Origin: Neostapfia colusana
Taxonomy: Eukaryota; Streptophyta; Magnoliopsida; Poales; Poaceae
Reading direction: 5' to 3'
NCBI GenBank assembly: GCA_030760725.1
Contig: JASWHV010000005.1
Coordinates: 95,796,622 to 95,860,621 of the forward strand
DNA: 64,000 bases
The translations under genes were made by a program, and so were the position numbers. Positions 1-10,072 of the stretch are shown in pieces. Below the pieces are notes generated by a model, which had not been told where the DNA came from, did no database searches, and was given only the letters and a program-made list of their open reading frames with translations. How positions within the stretch are numbered: the stretch's first letter is position 1; every line of letters begins with the position of its first letter.

Positions 1-565
1 GTGAACCTGCAACCATCTTAGCATGTCTACAAGAAGAGCACACAATTTCTTTGTCCCCTTTAAGCTTAGGCAGCCCACGTATGCGATCAACAGCACTAAC
101 ACGTGTGAGATGATCAAAGCCTATGTGACCAAGTCTACGATGCCAAAAATATAAATCTTTGGAATCATTTGTAACTAGACATCTATGCTTAGAGGAAGAC
201 ATATCAAAATCAGCTTTAAAAACTCTTCCAAACCGAGACATGTTAAAAATAAGCTCACTATTTGAACCTACAAATTTGCATCAGTTTTTATTGAAAATAA
301 TTTCCAGATTTTCATCTAGCAATTGTGAAACAAAAAGCAAGTTGTATTTCAATTTTTTGACAAGTGCCACATCCTTCAAAGTGTAGTGATCATTTACTCT
401 AACCGAACCCTTAGCAATTATAGGAGTTGAAGAATTATCGGCAAAAGTAACATTCTCTACACGTGACACAAAAGAGATAGAGGAGAACCATTCTTTGTTA
501 CCGGTCCTGTGGCATGAGCAACCTGAATCCAAAATCCAAATGTTCTCCTTCCTCAAGCGTGTAAC
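1..565 (-). pseudogene. copia protease and GAG-pre-integrase fragment of element D
   Basis: The minus strand encodes a retropepsin with the active-site motif ILDSGCSCH at about 512-546, then a pre-integrase segment with the HRRLGH zinc-binding start and SCRHAK at about 1-150. In the virus-like cycle the protease matures Gag-Pol and the integrase inserts the cDNA. An in-frame TGA at 281-283 separates protease from pre-integrase. A TAG at 566-568 separates this part from gag, so the polyprotein is interrupted. The remainder of integrase, RT and RNase H lies beyond the left edge. Confidence 0.85.
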
Positions 566-2610
566 CTACATAGAAGCATAATACGTCGATGACTCAATAA
601 TGGGGGTAGTTAAAAGGCATTTAGGAATCCAGTACTGAGTCACACGACGTCCAGCAGGAATAACATGCGAAAGCTGAGATAAAACAGCAGGTTTATAAGT
701 CAAAGTTTGAGATTTTTTGTTCTTAACTACTGACCTATGAGGTGTTACTTTTGTAGCACGAAAATCAGTAGCTCCGGAGGCAAAAACAGAAGGTCCGGAG
801 GCAAAAACTGAAGCTCCGGAGGTAAACTTTGAATATTTCTGACTCATAACAGCAGGTTGCATGTTCCTGACATTCGGTTTAGTATGTGCAGCAAATTTTG
901 CATGAGAGTTATAAGATCTAGCTTGCATTCTTTCCTTTTTATGTTGTTTAGCTAGTCTATAACAAAAATCTATGACATGACCATCTCTACCACAATAGGT
1001 ACAATGAAATTTAACTTTGTGTTCATGTCTAGATGAGCATGCAGTATACTTATTTGAACCCGAACGTGACAAAACTCCTGCAGATTTAAAAGCCACTCCT
1101 TTTTGTTTAGGAACTGTTTGAGTCAAACAACTTCCTAATGATTTTACAATTTTAGGTGGATGTTCCTTAGCATGAGCATGTGAATCAAAACCTAAACCAG
1201 TTTTATCATTGCAAGACTTGGCAGAATTCAGCAGCAAGTTTAGGTTCTTATTCCCATTACAAAACCGATCTAATATCTTATGCATGTTATCAAGTTTATT
1301 TGATAGATCAAGGCAATTTTCACATGAAGTTTTTCCTTTTAATTTGCAATTGGAACAATATTTAACTTCATTAGAACGTAAAGGATTGTTCAATACAGAA
1401 ATTTCTTTCATAGCATCTTGTAGTTTCTTATCAAGATCATCGCAAGTAGAACAATGCAAATCAATTGTAGAACAACAAGCATCTTTCAAGTTTTTATCAT
1501 AAATTGCAGCCAGCTTTTTGTTCTTTTCGATTTCAAGTTCAAGTTTATCAAGTGTGGAGGTGTGTGCACTTCTTAGAGAGGACAATTGTTCATATATTAA
1601 ATCACATGAGGAACAAGAATCATCACTAGGAATCAAGGATTTTAAACGATTAATTTCAGATTCTAGTGACTCAATTTTAACAGCATTGTCCCTAAACTTT
1701 TTGTCCTTTTTCTTAACAATAATAGTGGCACGAGAAATAACATCACACATTTATTCGCAAGTAGGACATACCTCTTCGTTGTCACTGTTGTGTTCTGCAT
1801 CCTCCATACTTGATTTTGATTTGCTCGCCATGAAGCACAAGTTTGCCAGATCATCTTCATCTTCATCACTTCCAATGTCTACATCACTCGAGCTAAGTTC
1901 TTGAAGTGCGGTGATGAAACTGTTTATCAGTTTGCGTCCTGTAAAACCCTTCTTTTTCTTGTTGGTGTTGCCAAAAGAGGACTTGACTTTATTCTTCTTT
2001 TCATCACGGTTAGAGGGACCTGAAAGGTTAGGACAATCTGTACGAAAGTGTCCTATCTTACCACATTCAAAGCATCGTTGAGGTCCAGAGCTTCCTCTCC
2101 TTCTAGTTCTCACATTTTGCAATGCTTTTGAGAACCTAGTAGAAAGAAGTACTAGCTCCTCCTCTGTAAACTCCTCAATCTGTTCCAGGGTTAGTGAACA
2201 CAGCAAAGCAAGTGTATTGCTAGATAATTGGCTGGAGCTAGGCATATCACGTTGTGAGACAAATGCAATAGTCTTATTTGGGTTCTTACGTGATATAATG
2301 TCAATTTTATGAGTTTTTAGCTTAGAATAAAGCACATATATGTAAGAGTACTCATGACAGTGGATTCCCGTATGGATGTTACTTTCATCTCCCAAATTGA
2401 CATGTCTAATGCACTTAGTAATTGCCTAGCATTTTCAGCATCTGAAAATTTAACATTGACGCTACGCAAGTTGCTGAGAATTTTATTAAAGCGAGCAAAG
2501 AGGTCATCAATGGACTCACCGGGTTGCATCTCAAAGCGCATGTATTCTTTCTTGAACATATCCTGTCTTACCTCCTTGATCGTGTTGGATCCTTCGTGGT
2601 AGTCACAAAG
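566..2610 (-). pseudogene. copia gag pseudogene of element D
   Basis: The UBN2-type gag domain is at about 2320-2560 (MFKKEYMRFEMQPGES, DDLFARF). A CCHC knuckle with CFECGKIGHFRTDC is near 2035-2080, and a second, CTYCGRDGHVIDFC, is near 960-1005. Heptad-like helical stretches (ESLESEINRLKSL) lie between them. Gag normally forms the particle and packages RNA. The copy is broken: one base is missing near 2340 relative to the right-hand copy, TAA at 1751-1753 replaces a GAA seen in that copy, and TAG ends the segment at 566. Its start codon and first ~270 bases are gone because of the deletion at about 2611-2618. Confidence 0.85.
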
Positions 2611-3073
2611 TGCTCAACTGTGACAAAACTAGTATAGATTGTAGAGAATCAAGTCACAAAGACGCCACAACAAGAATCATGAAAATCCGTTGAGAGAAAC
2701 TCAAGTTACGATCGAAAGGTCGAACAAAGGTCAATCTGTCCTACGCGAGAAAAACAGTTCTAGAATACTGCAAATAAACTCGTGTAGATTAGAAACCACA
2801 ATTTCAATGACCATCAAATTTTCACATATGATAGATAATCAAGTTGTGAAGACAAGCCAAAAAGAATCACATCAATTGGACCTGTAAAACTCGAGTTATG
2901 AATAAACCACCGAAGCAAGGTAGTGCTGAACAGAAACTCGACGAGAAAAACTTGTCTGAAACAAGTCGGACGAACAAGGCTCAAAAGTTCCTTTAGAATA
3001 CGAATTTTGTTTATCAAAACACAAGAGGAACAGCCCCAAAGTCGTGCTCTCCAGGAGCCTTGGCCTCCCTTGC

Positions 3074-3081
3074 TTATATAA
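3074..3081 (-). promoter_or_regulatory. TATA box of D LTR
   Basis: The minus strand reads GGTTATATAAGC. The equivalent GGTTATATAAGA is kept in the D' LTR at 61951-61961, with no other strong TATA in the LTR, so it is the likely RNA polymerase II core promoter of this family. Confidence 0.6.
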
Positions 3082-3869
3082 CCAGCTCTATGGTCAATCC
3101 AATTCAAACTAGGACTCCTACTCCTACTTGGGTTCAAACTGTAACTTTCCAATACTGCTCAAGACTCTTCTATACGCAGATAGAAGCAATCTTAAGACTT
3201 CCAAACACCTTAGGAACGTCCCAAACATTCTTAAAACAACTCTACTTCATGCCTAACACGAAATCCTGTTATAACCAACTTGACACTTTCCATAAACAAA
3301 CCATAACCGCCTCAGCCACAGCCTAAGCGCAAAATCCAGCCGGTTGAACCTTTTCAACCATATCTCCACTTGCACATCTCTTCATCACGCCTTGGAACCA
3401 TGCATCCACGTCCATGCACTCCTTGCACACGTGCAAACATCTTCCAACGACGTCCAAGATACCTTCATATGCATTGTTCTTGATTCAAACATACTGCACA
3501 ACCTCCGGATCAACTCAACCACAATTCCTCCCGAACTTGGTTGTTGAACCTCATCTTCTCCCTAAGACTAGTTCAATGGATCCCGTCACCAGCCATGTCT
3601 TGAACTCAAGCAACACCTGCACATGAATCAACAACCAATCCTTCCGAGCACAAGTCCTCGACTTGACTCTTGTTAGTTCCGAAACTACAACATCTTACGT
3701 GAGCACCTCACATAAGCATGTTGTAAACCATAGCAAAATGATATCAGCCATAACCACCAAAACACACCAAAAACTTAGTAAATAATACTAAGCAAACTTT
3801 CCATAAGAGTAAAGCAAGTTCGAAACATTGCAAGTTAAAAGCAGAACAATTGCAATCAAGCTCCGAACC

Positions 3870-4138
3870 TTATCAAAGCTAACCAGACCTTGAACCGGAG
3901 CTTACCAAAGGTAGACCCAGCACCGGAGCTTACTAAAGCTTTGTCGGACCTAGCACGGAACTTACCAAAGCTAGTCGAACCTAGCACCGGAGATAGCAAA
4001 AACAAGTGGGACCTAGCCAAAATAAGTCAGACCTAGACAAAGCAAGTCGGACATTACGTCGGACCTTGCCGGAGCTACCCAAAACAAGTCGGATCCATCA
4101 TTGGACCTTGCAGGATCTCGGTCCTAGAGTCGGACCTT
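3870..4138 (-). repeat. Short-motif cluster (GGTCCGAC / AGCTTTGGTAAG) in D LTR
   Basis: GTCGGACC, CTTACCAAAGCT and CACCGGAGC recur irregularly on the plus strand. Several copies are point-mutated relative to the D' array at 60955-61150. The cluster lies upstream of the TATA box in U3, which is where enhancer repeats usually sit. The function is inferred from position only. Confidence 0.65.
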
Positions 4139-4215
4139 GTTAAAAAATGGTGTTTTGGTAGTATTCAATACTTTTATCGTCAAAGCCAATATACTCAGCA
4201 CACATAGGTCTCACA

Positions 4216-4555
4216 GCACTCCTCCCGCCCTGCTTCAGCTCCAAGAACTCTTGGAACTTCCTCTTCATTATCCCGGGATGGATATGATAGGTGCGGAACG
4301 CCTCCCGGAATTCTTCCCACTCCACGGCGTGGCCAGCCGGAAGTGAGGCGACATAGTTTGTCCACCAAGCACCAGCGGAACCGTGAAGCTGCTGGGCCAC
4401 GAAGAGAGTCTTCTACCGCTCCGTGCAGTAGAGCAGCCCGAACTTGGACTCGATCGTCAACAGCCAGTTGTTGGCCTCCAGTGGTTCTGCCGCTTCGGTG
4501 AACAGCGGAGGATGCGTACTCATGAAGTCCGAGTACGTCATAGTGTGGGGCTCAC
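4216..4555 (-). pseudogene. gypsy gag, C-terminal piece (element C)
   Basis: The minus strand encodes a Retrotrans_gag region with SDFMSTHPPLF, EANNWLL, QQLHGSAGAWW and FREAFRTYHIHPG. These match the gag of B and E in this window. It continues the gag that starts at 31697: A has inserted between the two parts, and removing A with one CTCAC copy leaves the frame continuous across the joint. An in-frame TAG lies at 4410-4412. Downstream gag is cut off by copia D at 4215/4216. An apparent fused ORF continuing into the D LTR is a by-product of that insertion. Confidence 0.85.
4551..4555. repeat. Target-site duplication of A, left copy (CTCAC)
   Basis: CTCAC directly precedes the TG of A's 5' LTR. 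The identical CTCAC follows A's 3' LTR at 31458-31462. Perfect 5-bp duplications are the mark of integrase-mediated insertion and fix both ends of A. Confidence 0.95.
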
Positions 4556-5089
4556 TGTAAAAGTCCCAAAAATGCAAAGTCAATAAAGTGAATGTTGATT
4601 CCCATTTGTGTTTGAATGCATGAAAATGGAACTTACAAAAAAAAATTTGTACTCGTGATGATGCACATGGGTGTCCAACCAAACGAGCTCTCACATTCTT
4701 TTGAAGGTGTTTAGCCAAGGTTGAATTAAACACCATGTGTAAAGTTCTCACATGTAAGAGGGGAGTTTAAATTCAGATTTTGAACTCAATTGTTCCCCTC
4801 GAGTTTCTGCAAAAAATTTGGAGCACACATGAACCCTCATATCTTTGAATTCAAGGAAAGTCATGGTGGCCACATTCTAATTTCAGGGTGGGCTAAAAAG
4901 GAGTCAAATATGACCATTTCCAAATGTGAGCTGAATTCAAAGTTGAAAGTGAACTTCACACTGAATTCGGTTTATTCAAACTTTAGTCCACGTTTAAACC
5001 CCCGAAATATCAGATTGAGGGGATTTACTTGAATGAAGACCTTTTGGAAACATTTGTAGGATAAGAAGAGGAGTAAGGGGGTAGACCCC

Positions 5090-6330
5090 ACATTTCATTC
5101 GGCCGCTTTAACTTGCTCCCGAAGTCTTTCTCTGTTCGGTGTCGACACCAACCGAGCCTCCTCAGAGCGCCACTGAGGGCAGCCACCTCCAGCTTCTTGC
5201 ATCGAGCTGGCGACCAGCTCGTGGCTTCAACACCCCACGGCGTGATCCTCTCACTCACCAACTGAGCTGCAAGCGGAGGCCACCTCCTCGCTGTTTCCAT
5301 TGCGCTGGTTACTAGCTCGTGGGATTGAGTAGCTCCCGGCGTGATCTTTTTCTCACAAAAACAGCAACCCCGGACGTTATTTTTCCCTCACACAGGAACT
5401 GAACCGAGAGCGCCGAATTTAAATATTTAAATACCACAGAGGGTTAACTCCAAGTTAATCAAATTCAGTCTGTGGAAAATTGCGGCAAATTTTGAATTTG
5501 AATTTTTGAAGCCACTGTTGTTTGGAGGGAGGGGCTTCAGTGGGACCCGCAGGTCAGTGGAACAGACGCAACGTATGAGTTTGCTACTGTGTGAGCTCGA
5601 CACCGAGGCGCCGCACTCTCCACCAAGCTGCCTCTGTGCTTGTTCACCGAGGCGGTTTCCTTCGGGTGCACGATAGCGTTCGAAGCTGCACAACCCAATT
5701 CCTCTTTTCCCTGCTTGGCCACTCCAACGCACAGAAGCTCGCTCACACGTTCGCACCGAAGACAGGAAACACACCGTGCCTCTCTGCTCCTCACCCCCGA
5801 TCAACCTACAGCCACTGTGGCGCCCAGCTGAGCCGTCTAGGAGGTGCGCCGGCCTCCACTGGACATCATCCGTGCCTCCACAGCTCGTGTCCGTCGTTCT
5901 CCGGTCGGTGCCAACCAGTTTCTGCTCCAGCAAAACAGAGCCGACGTCGCCATCACTGCTCCTCGCCTTCCGGCCGCTCCAACGCCTCTCCCGCATGACC
6001 AACACCTCCCTAAGGTGCGCCAAGGTGTGTAGATCATGCTACTGCAGTCCCCTTGCCCTTCCCCCTCGCCGGCTCGCCGGAATTTGGGTTTTGGCGCCGG
6101 TACACGAGAAGAATCGATCAAAACCAAAATTGGAAATTCGTCCAACACGCATGATCATTTGTTCTTCGGTTCAAGCCATAGCATCAAACCATCCTAGCCC
6201 CCTCCCACGCCAAATACCGCAGCAAACCGTCCACCACACGGCTCGGGCAACGAGAAATCACCGGCGGTGGCAAAAACGGGTCGGTCCTCCGGTGAACCCC
6301 ATTTTCCGGCCGTTTGCTGCAAGGTTTGGC
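5090..6330 (+). other. GC-rich core of A 5' LTR
   Basis: The stretch is CpG-rich inside an otherwise AT-rich LTR, with several overlapping open frames on both strands. The frames are not kept between the two LTR copies of A, so they are unlikely to be proteins. GC-rich cores occupy the same place in every gypsy LTR here (for example 40360-41570 and 57230-58500). They could be promoter or first-exon DNA for the LTR transcript. Confidence 0.5.
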
Positions 6331-7355
6331 ATGCGTTCCATGTTCCCCGATCACCATTGATGCTCTAGGTCAACATATCTCGCCGGGAGAAGCTTCAGAC
6401 ATGCCAGAACACGTTGATGCTGAGCTCCCGAGCCACCCTGCCGATGCCCACCCATCTCCGGCCGTTTTCATGCGGGGAAACCTTGCCCGGCAGCTGCGCC
6501 ACGTTCCAAGGATCGTGTAGGGTGAAACCAGAGCTAATTTGGTGGAGAAATGAGGGAGAACGAGCCGTGCCATGATCTGTGCTGGTGTACACGCACGTTC
6601 TGTGGCGGGAGGTTGAAGAAAGACCTGACGAGTGGGCCCCACGTTGAGTGCTCTGTAAAAATTCAAACAGAAAGTTAGTGAAACTTGAAAAATACATAAC
6701 ATTGGGTAGAAAACTCCAAAATTAGTGAGACCAATTTTGTTGGAATCCTCATGAGGAGTACTTCACAGAGAAACAAATTTCCTGCTATGAAAATGCCCAT
6801 AAATTTCTGTAGAATTGTTTTTAGTAAATCCTTTAAAGATTTATTACAGGAGCAATTCTTTATGAAACATTCCCAAATTTGGGCAGCAAATCTCATAGTA
6901 CCTGATCTCAAATAAAAATTTGAGCTTCATTGGAGTTCATTTGCTAGGCTAAACTGCCATCCAAAGTTCAGCCTTTATTTGAAAATTCAAATTTAAACAG
7001 AAACTTTTCAGAACTCCTGTCCAACTTCAAAAATTCATATCTCTCTGTTGGTAGCTCCAAAAATGGTGAAACAAATTTTGTTGGAACCATGGAGACTTAC
7101 CCTAATCAGATCTTCCACAGTTAGTCATGTCAAAGCTCCTGATTTGGGCTCAAAATTCAGAGAAGCCTTGTACTAGTAGGAATTTTGGAGATTACATTGT
7201 GCAATGACATTTCTCCAAATTTTGCTCAGATCATCCTTGTACTGTAAAAATCCCAAAGCTAATTAAGGATCCTAAATAGCAGTAGCTATGAATAGAAGTT
7301 TACTTCTTATAAGTCCTTAATACTTATACATATATTTTGTTACATTTTATAATAG

Positions 7356-7433
7356 TGACTGAAGTTGAGGACGCACCGGAGCCCTTGGACATCCTCCCAC
7401 CAGAAGTTGACTTCCCATCTAACTCGCAACCAG
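7356..7433 (+). other. Putative LTR exon alpha (A, 5' LTR)
   Basis: This is a 78-nt segment preceded by acceptor-like TTTTATAATAG and followed by donor-like CAG|GCAAGC. Starting in phase 1, it reads an acidic peptide with VEDAPEPLDILPPE. The same segment in B, H and C keeps E-x-LDF-xx-PEE/PDE and DQ-x-QQ although the DNA differs. It contains no ATG, so an upstream exon would be needed. Coding status is inferred. Confidence 0.5.
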
Positions 7434-7632
7434 GCAAGCCCTGGTTCGCATTTAAGTACTTTTGCAAATTCTTTATTTGTATCACTTATGTCTAGGGTCA
7501 ATGCTTGCATTAGAGTTAGGGTGATTGAAACCCCACTTGCATAACCTTTTAAATCCTATGAAGGGTTGCGTAGCTTACATACCTGACGAGTAGACAAGGC
7601 CCTGCTAATATGCTTAGGATCTCGGTAGAAGT

Positions 7633-7653
7633 CGAGTAGTTGGAATCTACTCG
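7633..7653 (+). repeat. Mid-LTR palindrome (A, 5' LTR)
   Basis: CGAGTAG / CTACTCG arms flank TTGGAAT. The equivalent palindrome lies in the LTRs of B, C, E and H. Confidence 0.7.
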
Positions 7654-8125
7654 TGAGGTAATGTTTTATCACACGGTTTGGTCAGAATAGAAAATGGCTT
7701 AAGAGTGGAGAAAATGAGACCCAGCAGGGGGGGGGGGATAGGAAGCAGTGAGCGGAGGTCTCCCGTGCATAGCCCTGTTGGTGTCGATTGAGGACCGAGT
7801 CGTGTGCGGACCTGATGAACAAGTATCGAACAGTACTGGATGGCATACTGACATAAGCAGGAAACTGATGTAATTGGTTAACCTGGGTGCCGAGGCTTAC
7901 CCAACCGTAAATAGGAGTGGGCTGAGGGTAGCAAGGTGTAAATCTGCCGGTGGGCACAGTCACGCTCCACGCGGGGACCTCCTGCTCGTTACGGATGGAC
8001 CGGTTCGGTATTTGGGTTGCCTTTGAAAGGTTGTTGCATACAGCAGGGTAGGAAGGGCTGTGGAATCACGCTTTTAAAAGTGGGTGTATGCAACGTGTGG
8101 TCCGGTTGTCTCCTGATTGCAATCA

Positions 8126-8176
8126 CCGTCCCTCGCGGTTATTTGAGTACCGCTTGTTCACTGTTCTGTGACGTAG
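8126..8176 (+). promoter_or_regulatory. Conserved LTR block CCGTCCCTCGCGG...GTGACGTAG (A, 5' LTR)
   Basis: About 50 bases are shared by A, B, C, E, H and, more weakly, G, in LTRs that otherwise differ widely. The block ends in TGACGTAG, an ACGT core like those bound by plant bZIP factors. The role is unknown; conservation in non-coding DNA suggests a cis function. Confidence 0.5.
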
Positions 8177-8534
8177 TAAGAAGAAAAATAAGCCAGATGA
8201 ATGATAATATGCTGTGATGAATCATTAATGTTTTGGAAACTATGTCTGCTGTAGATGTACAACTAATTAAGTTTATTTTCCACTTTGGGCATCACCACAT
8301 CAGGGGAAAGCGTTTCTTGTTTGATTGTGGACTTCTGATGTGGGGGCTGCCTAAGGCTTATGAATCTGTTGCTATAAAACTGAATGTAAGGATCAACTTA
8401 TAGGTGTGTATTTGTTGCAAAGTCCTTTTCCCTATCTTACATATCCTTGCATGTAGAGTTCCATGCCTAGGCTAGTCAGTTAAGACTTGCTGAGCCATCG
8501 TGCTCACGGTTGCAATATTTTGAGTTGTGTGCAG

Positions 8535-8620
8535 GTGAGAGTTATGAGGAAGGTTCCGAGGACGAGGCGATGCCCCCGTCGGGGTACACGGCAGAGCTGG
8601 AGCCCTGCACGCCGCCGTGA
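8535..8620 (+). other. Putative LTR exon beta (A, 5' LTR)
   Basis: It starts after acceptor-like GTTGTGTGCAG and reads, in the frame that would follow alpha, an acidic stretch with SYEEGSEDEA and TAELEPCTPP, then TGA at 8618-8620. In H and B the equivalent reads FYEEGTPEEE and VEWESCTP before its stop. The frame match with alpha (one base carried over, giving Gly) is the main evidence. A 5'-leader RNA function without protein is the alternative. Confidence 0.5.
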
Positions 8621-8760
8621 TCTCCGGTTACTTGCTGCTAGTGTGTAGCATCCCCTGGCTGGACAGTTGCACTTTTGCATAGTTAGGATGAGAGGCCATC
8701 TATGTATAATACATCCGCTGTTAATTAAGTTTTGTAAAAGACTTCCGCTGTTTTATATCA

Positions 8761-8766
8761 AATAAA
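8761..8766 (+). terminator. Poly(A) signal AATAAA in A 5' LTR
   Basis: AATAAA lies about 110 bases before the LTR end. It is kept in the 3' LTR at 31345-31350, where it would act for the element's RNA. H has one at 60602-60607 and B at 19728-19733 (minus strand). Confidence 0.5.
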
Positions 8767-8806
8767 AGTTTGTATGTTGTCTTAATTCTTTTCGTGTGTG
8801 CTGTTG

Positions 8807-8827
8807 GGTGCCGCATCGCACGGCACC
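8807..8827 (+). other. LTR-terminal stem-loop (A, 5' LTR)
   Basis: GGTGCCG pairs with CGGCACC around a 7-nt loop, about 50 bases before the LTR end. The stem also occurs in E and G, and in the form GGTGCTG/CAGCACC in B and H. The paired change keeps base pairing. Confidence 0.65.
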
Positions 8828-8877
8828 ACCCTATGCGATCCTGGAGTCGGTGAACCACGGGGTGGTCCCCACAGACG

Positions 8878-8889
8878 TGGTATCAAAGC
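8878..8889 (+). other. Primer binding site of A
   Basis: TGGTATCAAAGC, one base from the usual plant TGGTATCAGAGC complementary to the 3' end of initiator tRNA-Met, starts four bases after the 5' LTR. It primes minus-strand DNA synthesis. Confidence 0.88.
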
Positions 8890-8899
8890 CGCAATGGGA

Positions 8900-8904
8900 A
8901 TAGC
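8900..8904. repeat. Target-site duplication of B, left copy (ATAGC)
   Basis: ATAGC directly precedes the B 3' LTR. The identical ATAGC follows the B 5' LTR at 23664-23668. It places B 10 bases downstream of A's primer site. Confidence 0.93.
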
Positions 8905-9133
8905 TGACATGACCCCACGGTCTTGTCGAGCCAGGATCGCGCTGAGGGGTGCTGCGTTGCACAACACCGGATAACACACGTCAAAGGTACAAAGCAGAAG
9001 CAAAATTTTATTACATAAACAAGTTTATGAACATGTTTACATCAAAATAAGTTCAGTCTACACTCACGGGCGTAGACTAAGCATCAAGTGCACGTTCAGC
9101 CATTGAACGTGTCCTTGCTAGCACACACACACA

Positions 9134-9222
9134 TTAACTCTGCGGCGTGCACGACTCCCACTCGACGGGGTTCCCCTCCTGGGGTTCCGTCTCCTCTTCG
9201 GGAGTCCCTTCCTCATAGAACC
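9134..9222 (-). other. Putative LTR exon beta (B, 3' LTR)
   Basis: On the minus strand it follows TTTTGCAG, reads FYEEGTPEEE and VEWESCTPQS in phase 1 and stops at TAA. The same peptide ends at TAG in the 5' LTR. Its alpha partner is lost in this LTR. Confidence 0.45.
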
Positions 9223-10052
9223 CTGCAAAAGCTTCAAACACAAGCAGTGAGCACGAAGGCTCAGCAAGTCTGACCCGTCTCACCTAACATGGAACTTCTA
9301 CATGAGGGGTGATGGGTACCTGAGGTAAAAATCAGTTGCAAGGACTCGCCTAATTAGTAGAACCTTACTTTCAAGTTTTAGCAGCAGGTTGTGGAGAACC
9401 TTACGCTAAGGCACATGAGAGAGCCGCAATCAAACAAGAAACACATTTCTCTCATGTACTTTGCCCAAAGTTGAAAAGAACTTTAGTTAGCTCTAAACTA
9501 CAACAAACCATTAACAAGCAAAGTCCATCTTTCAATCAGAAGCATTTTAACATGTAACTAGCCTGCTCTTTCTACGTCACGGTACAGTGAACAAGTGGTA
9601 CTCACTGACCATGAGGGACGGCGATTATAATTGATTTACACCTGCAGGGTTACCCGAACAACCCGTCACGTACGCCCATACTCGATGTTGCCTACAACAA
9701 CCATCACGGACGCCGTACGCGACTACCTTTAACCCGTCAGCCAAATGTTGAACCGGTCCAATCGTCCCAAGCAAGAGGTCTCTGCACGTGCATCTAAGTG
9801 CCGCCAGCCGATTTACACCTCGAGCTCTCAACCTACCCTCTGAACGACCAGCTATGCCTCAACACCCAGCTATCCGAGTTACATCAGTTTCCCGGTTCCC
9901 ATATAGCCGGTAGGTCTTCGGTACTGTTCTAGCTTATTCAACAGGCCCGCACACGGCTCGGTCCTCAATCTACACAAGCGGAGCTACAGCACACAGGCCC
10001 TGTATGTCATGTGCTATCTCTACCCGAGTCGAGTGCCTCTAGCCTATGCTCG

Positions 10053-10072
10053 CGAGTAGTTCCAACTACTCG
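10053..10072 (-). repeat. Mid-LTR palindrome (B, 3' LTR)
   Basis: A perfect 9-bp inverted repeat, CGAGTAGTT/AACTACTCG, has a 2-base centre. It is identical to the palindrome in the B 5' LTR at 20822-20841. Confidence 0.75.

Larger units (their letters stand above)
1..4215 (-). mobile_element. Element D: Sirevirus-like Ty1/copia retrotransposon, truncated by window edge
   Basis: Reading right to left it has a 5' LTR (to about 2615), gag with UBN2-type domain and CCHC knuckles, an aspartic protease and the start of the GAG-pre-integrase domain, then leaves the window. The order gag-protease-integrase is that of Ty1/copia. The long gag with coiled-coil stretches suggests the Sirevirus (Maximus/SIRE) lineage; that lineage call is from memory of the family. 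It is inserted in the gag of gypsy element C. The same family returns in opposite orientation at 60878-64000, and that copy was used to define the LTR ends. The far end is outside, so its target duplication cannot be tested. Confidence 0.88.
2615..4215 (-). repeat. 5' LTR of copia element D (3' end deleted)
   Basis: It aligns as reverse complement with 60878-62418. It begins (minus strand) TGTGAGACC at 4215 and runs to about 2615, where it fuses directly to gag, so its last ~140 bases and the primer site are missing. It holds a TATA-like TATATAA at 3074-3081 and a GGTCCGAC-type repeat cluster at 3870-4138. The AATAAA present in the right copy reads AACAAA here. The left boundary is a deletion junction, not a natural LTR end. 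Confidence 0.85.
4556..8873 (+). repeat. 5' LTR of A
   Basis: It begins TGTAAAAGTCCC and ends GGTCCCCACA just before the primer site. Its parts are an AT-rich start, a GC-rich core (about 5090-6330), an AT-rich stretch, the alpha segment (7356-7433), a mid-LTR palindrome (7633-7653), a conserved block (8126-8176), the beta segment (8535-8620), AATAAA at 8761-8766 and a terminal stem-loop (8807-8827). An 11-base G run occurs at 7727-7737, against 6 in the 3' LTR. The pair differ by scattered substitutions and small indels, so A is not brand new. Confidence 0.93.

Noticed and set aside
4140..4400. Fused frame joining gypsy gag to copia LTR
   Set aside because: It arises only because D inserted in C's gag; the tail is non-coding LTR sequence.
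5591..5998. 135-aa frame in the A 5' LTR GC-rich core as a gene
   Set aside because: The matching frame in the 3' LTR is cut to 79 aa by indels, and it has no recognisable domain.
8878..8889. tRNA gene at the TGGTATCAGAGC sites
   Set aside because: Only the 12-base primer complement is present, each time next to an LTR; no cloverleaf can be drawn.
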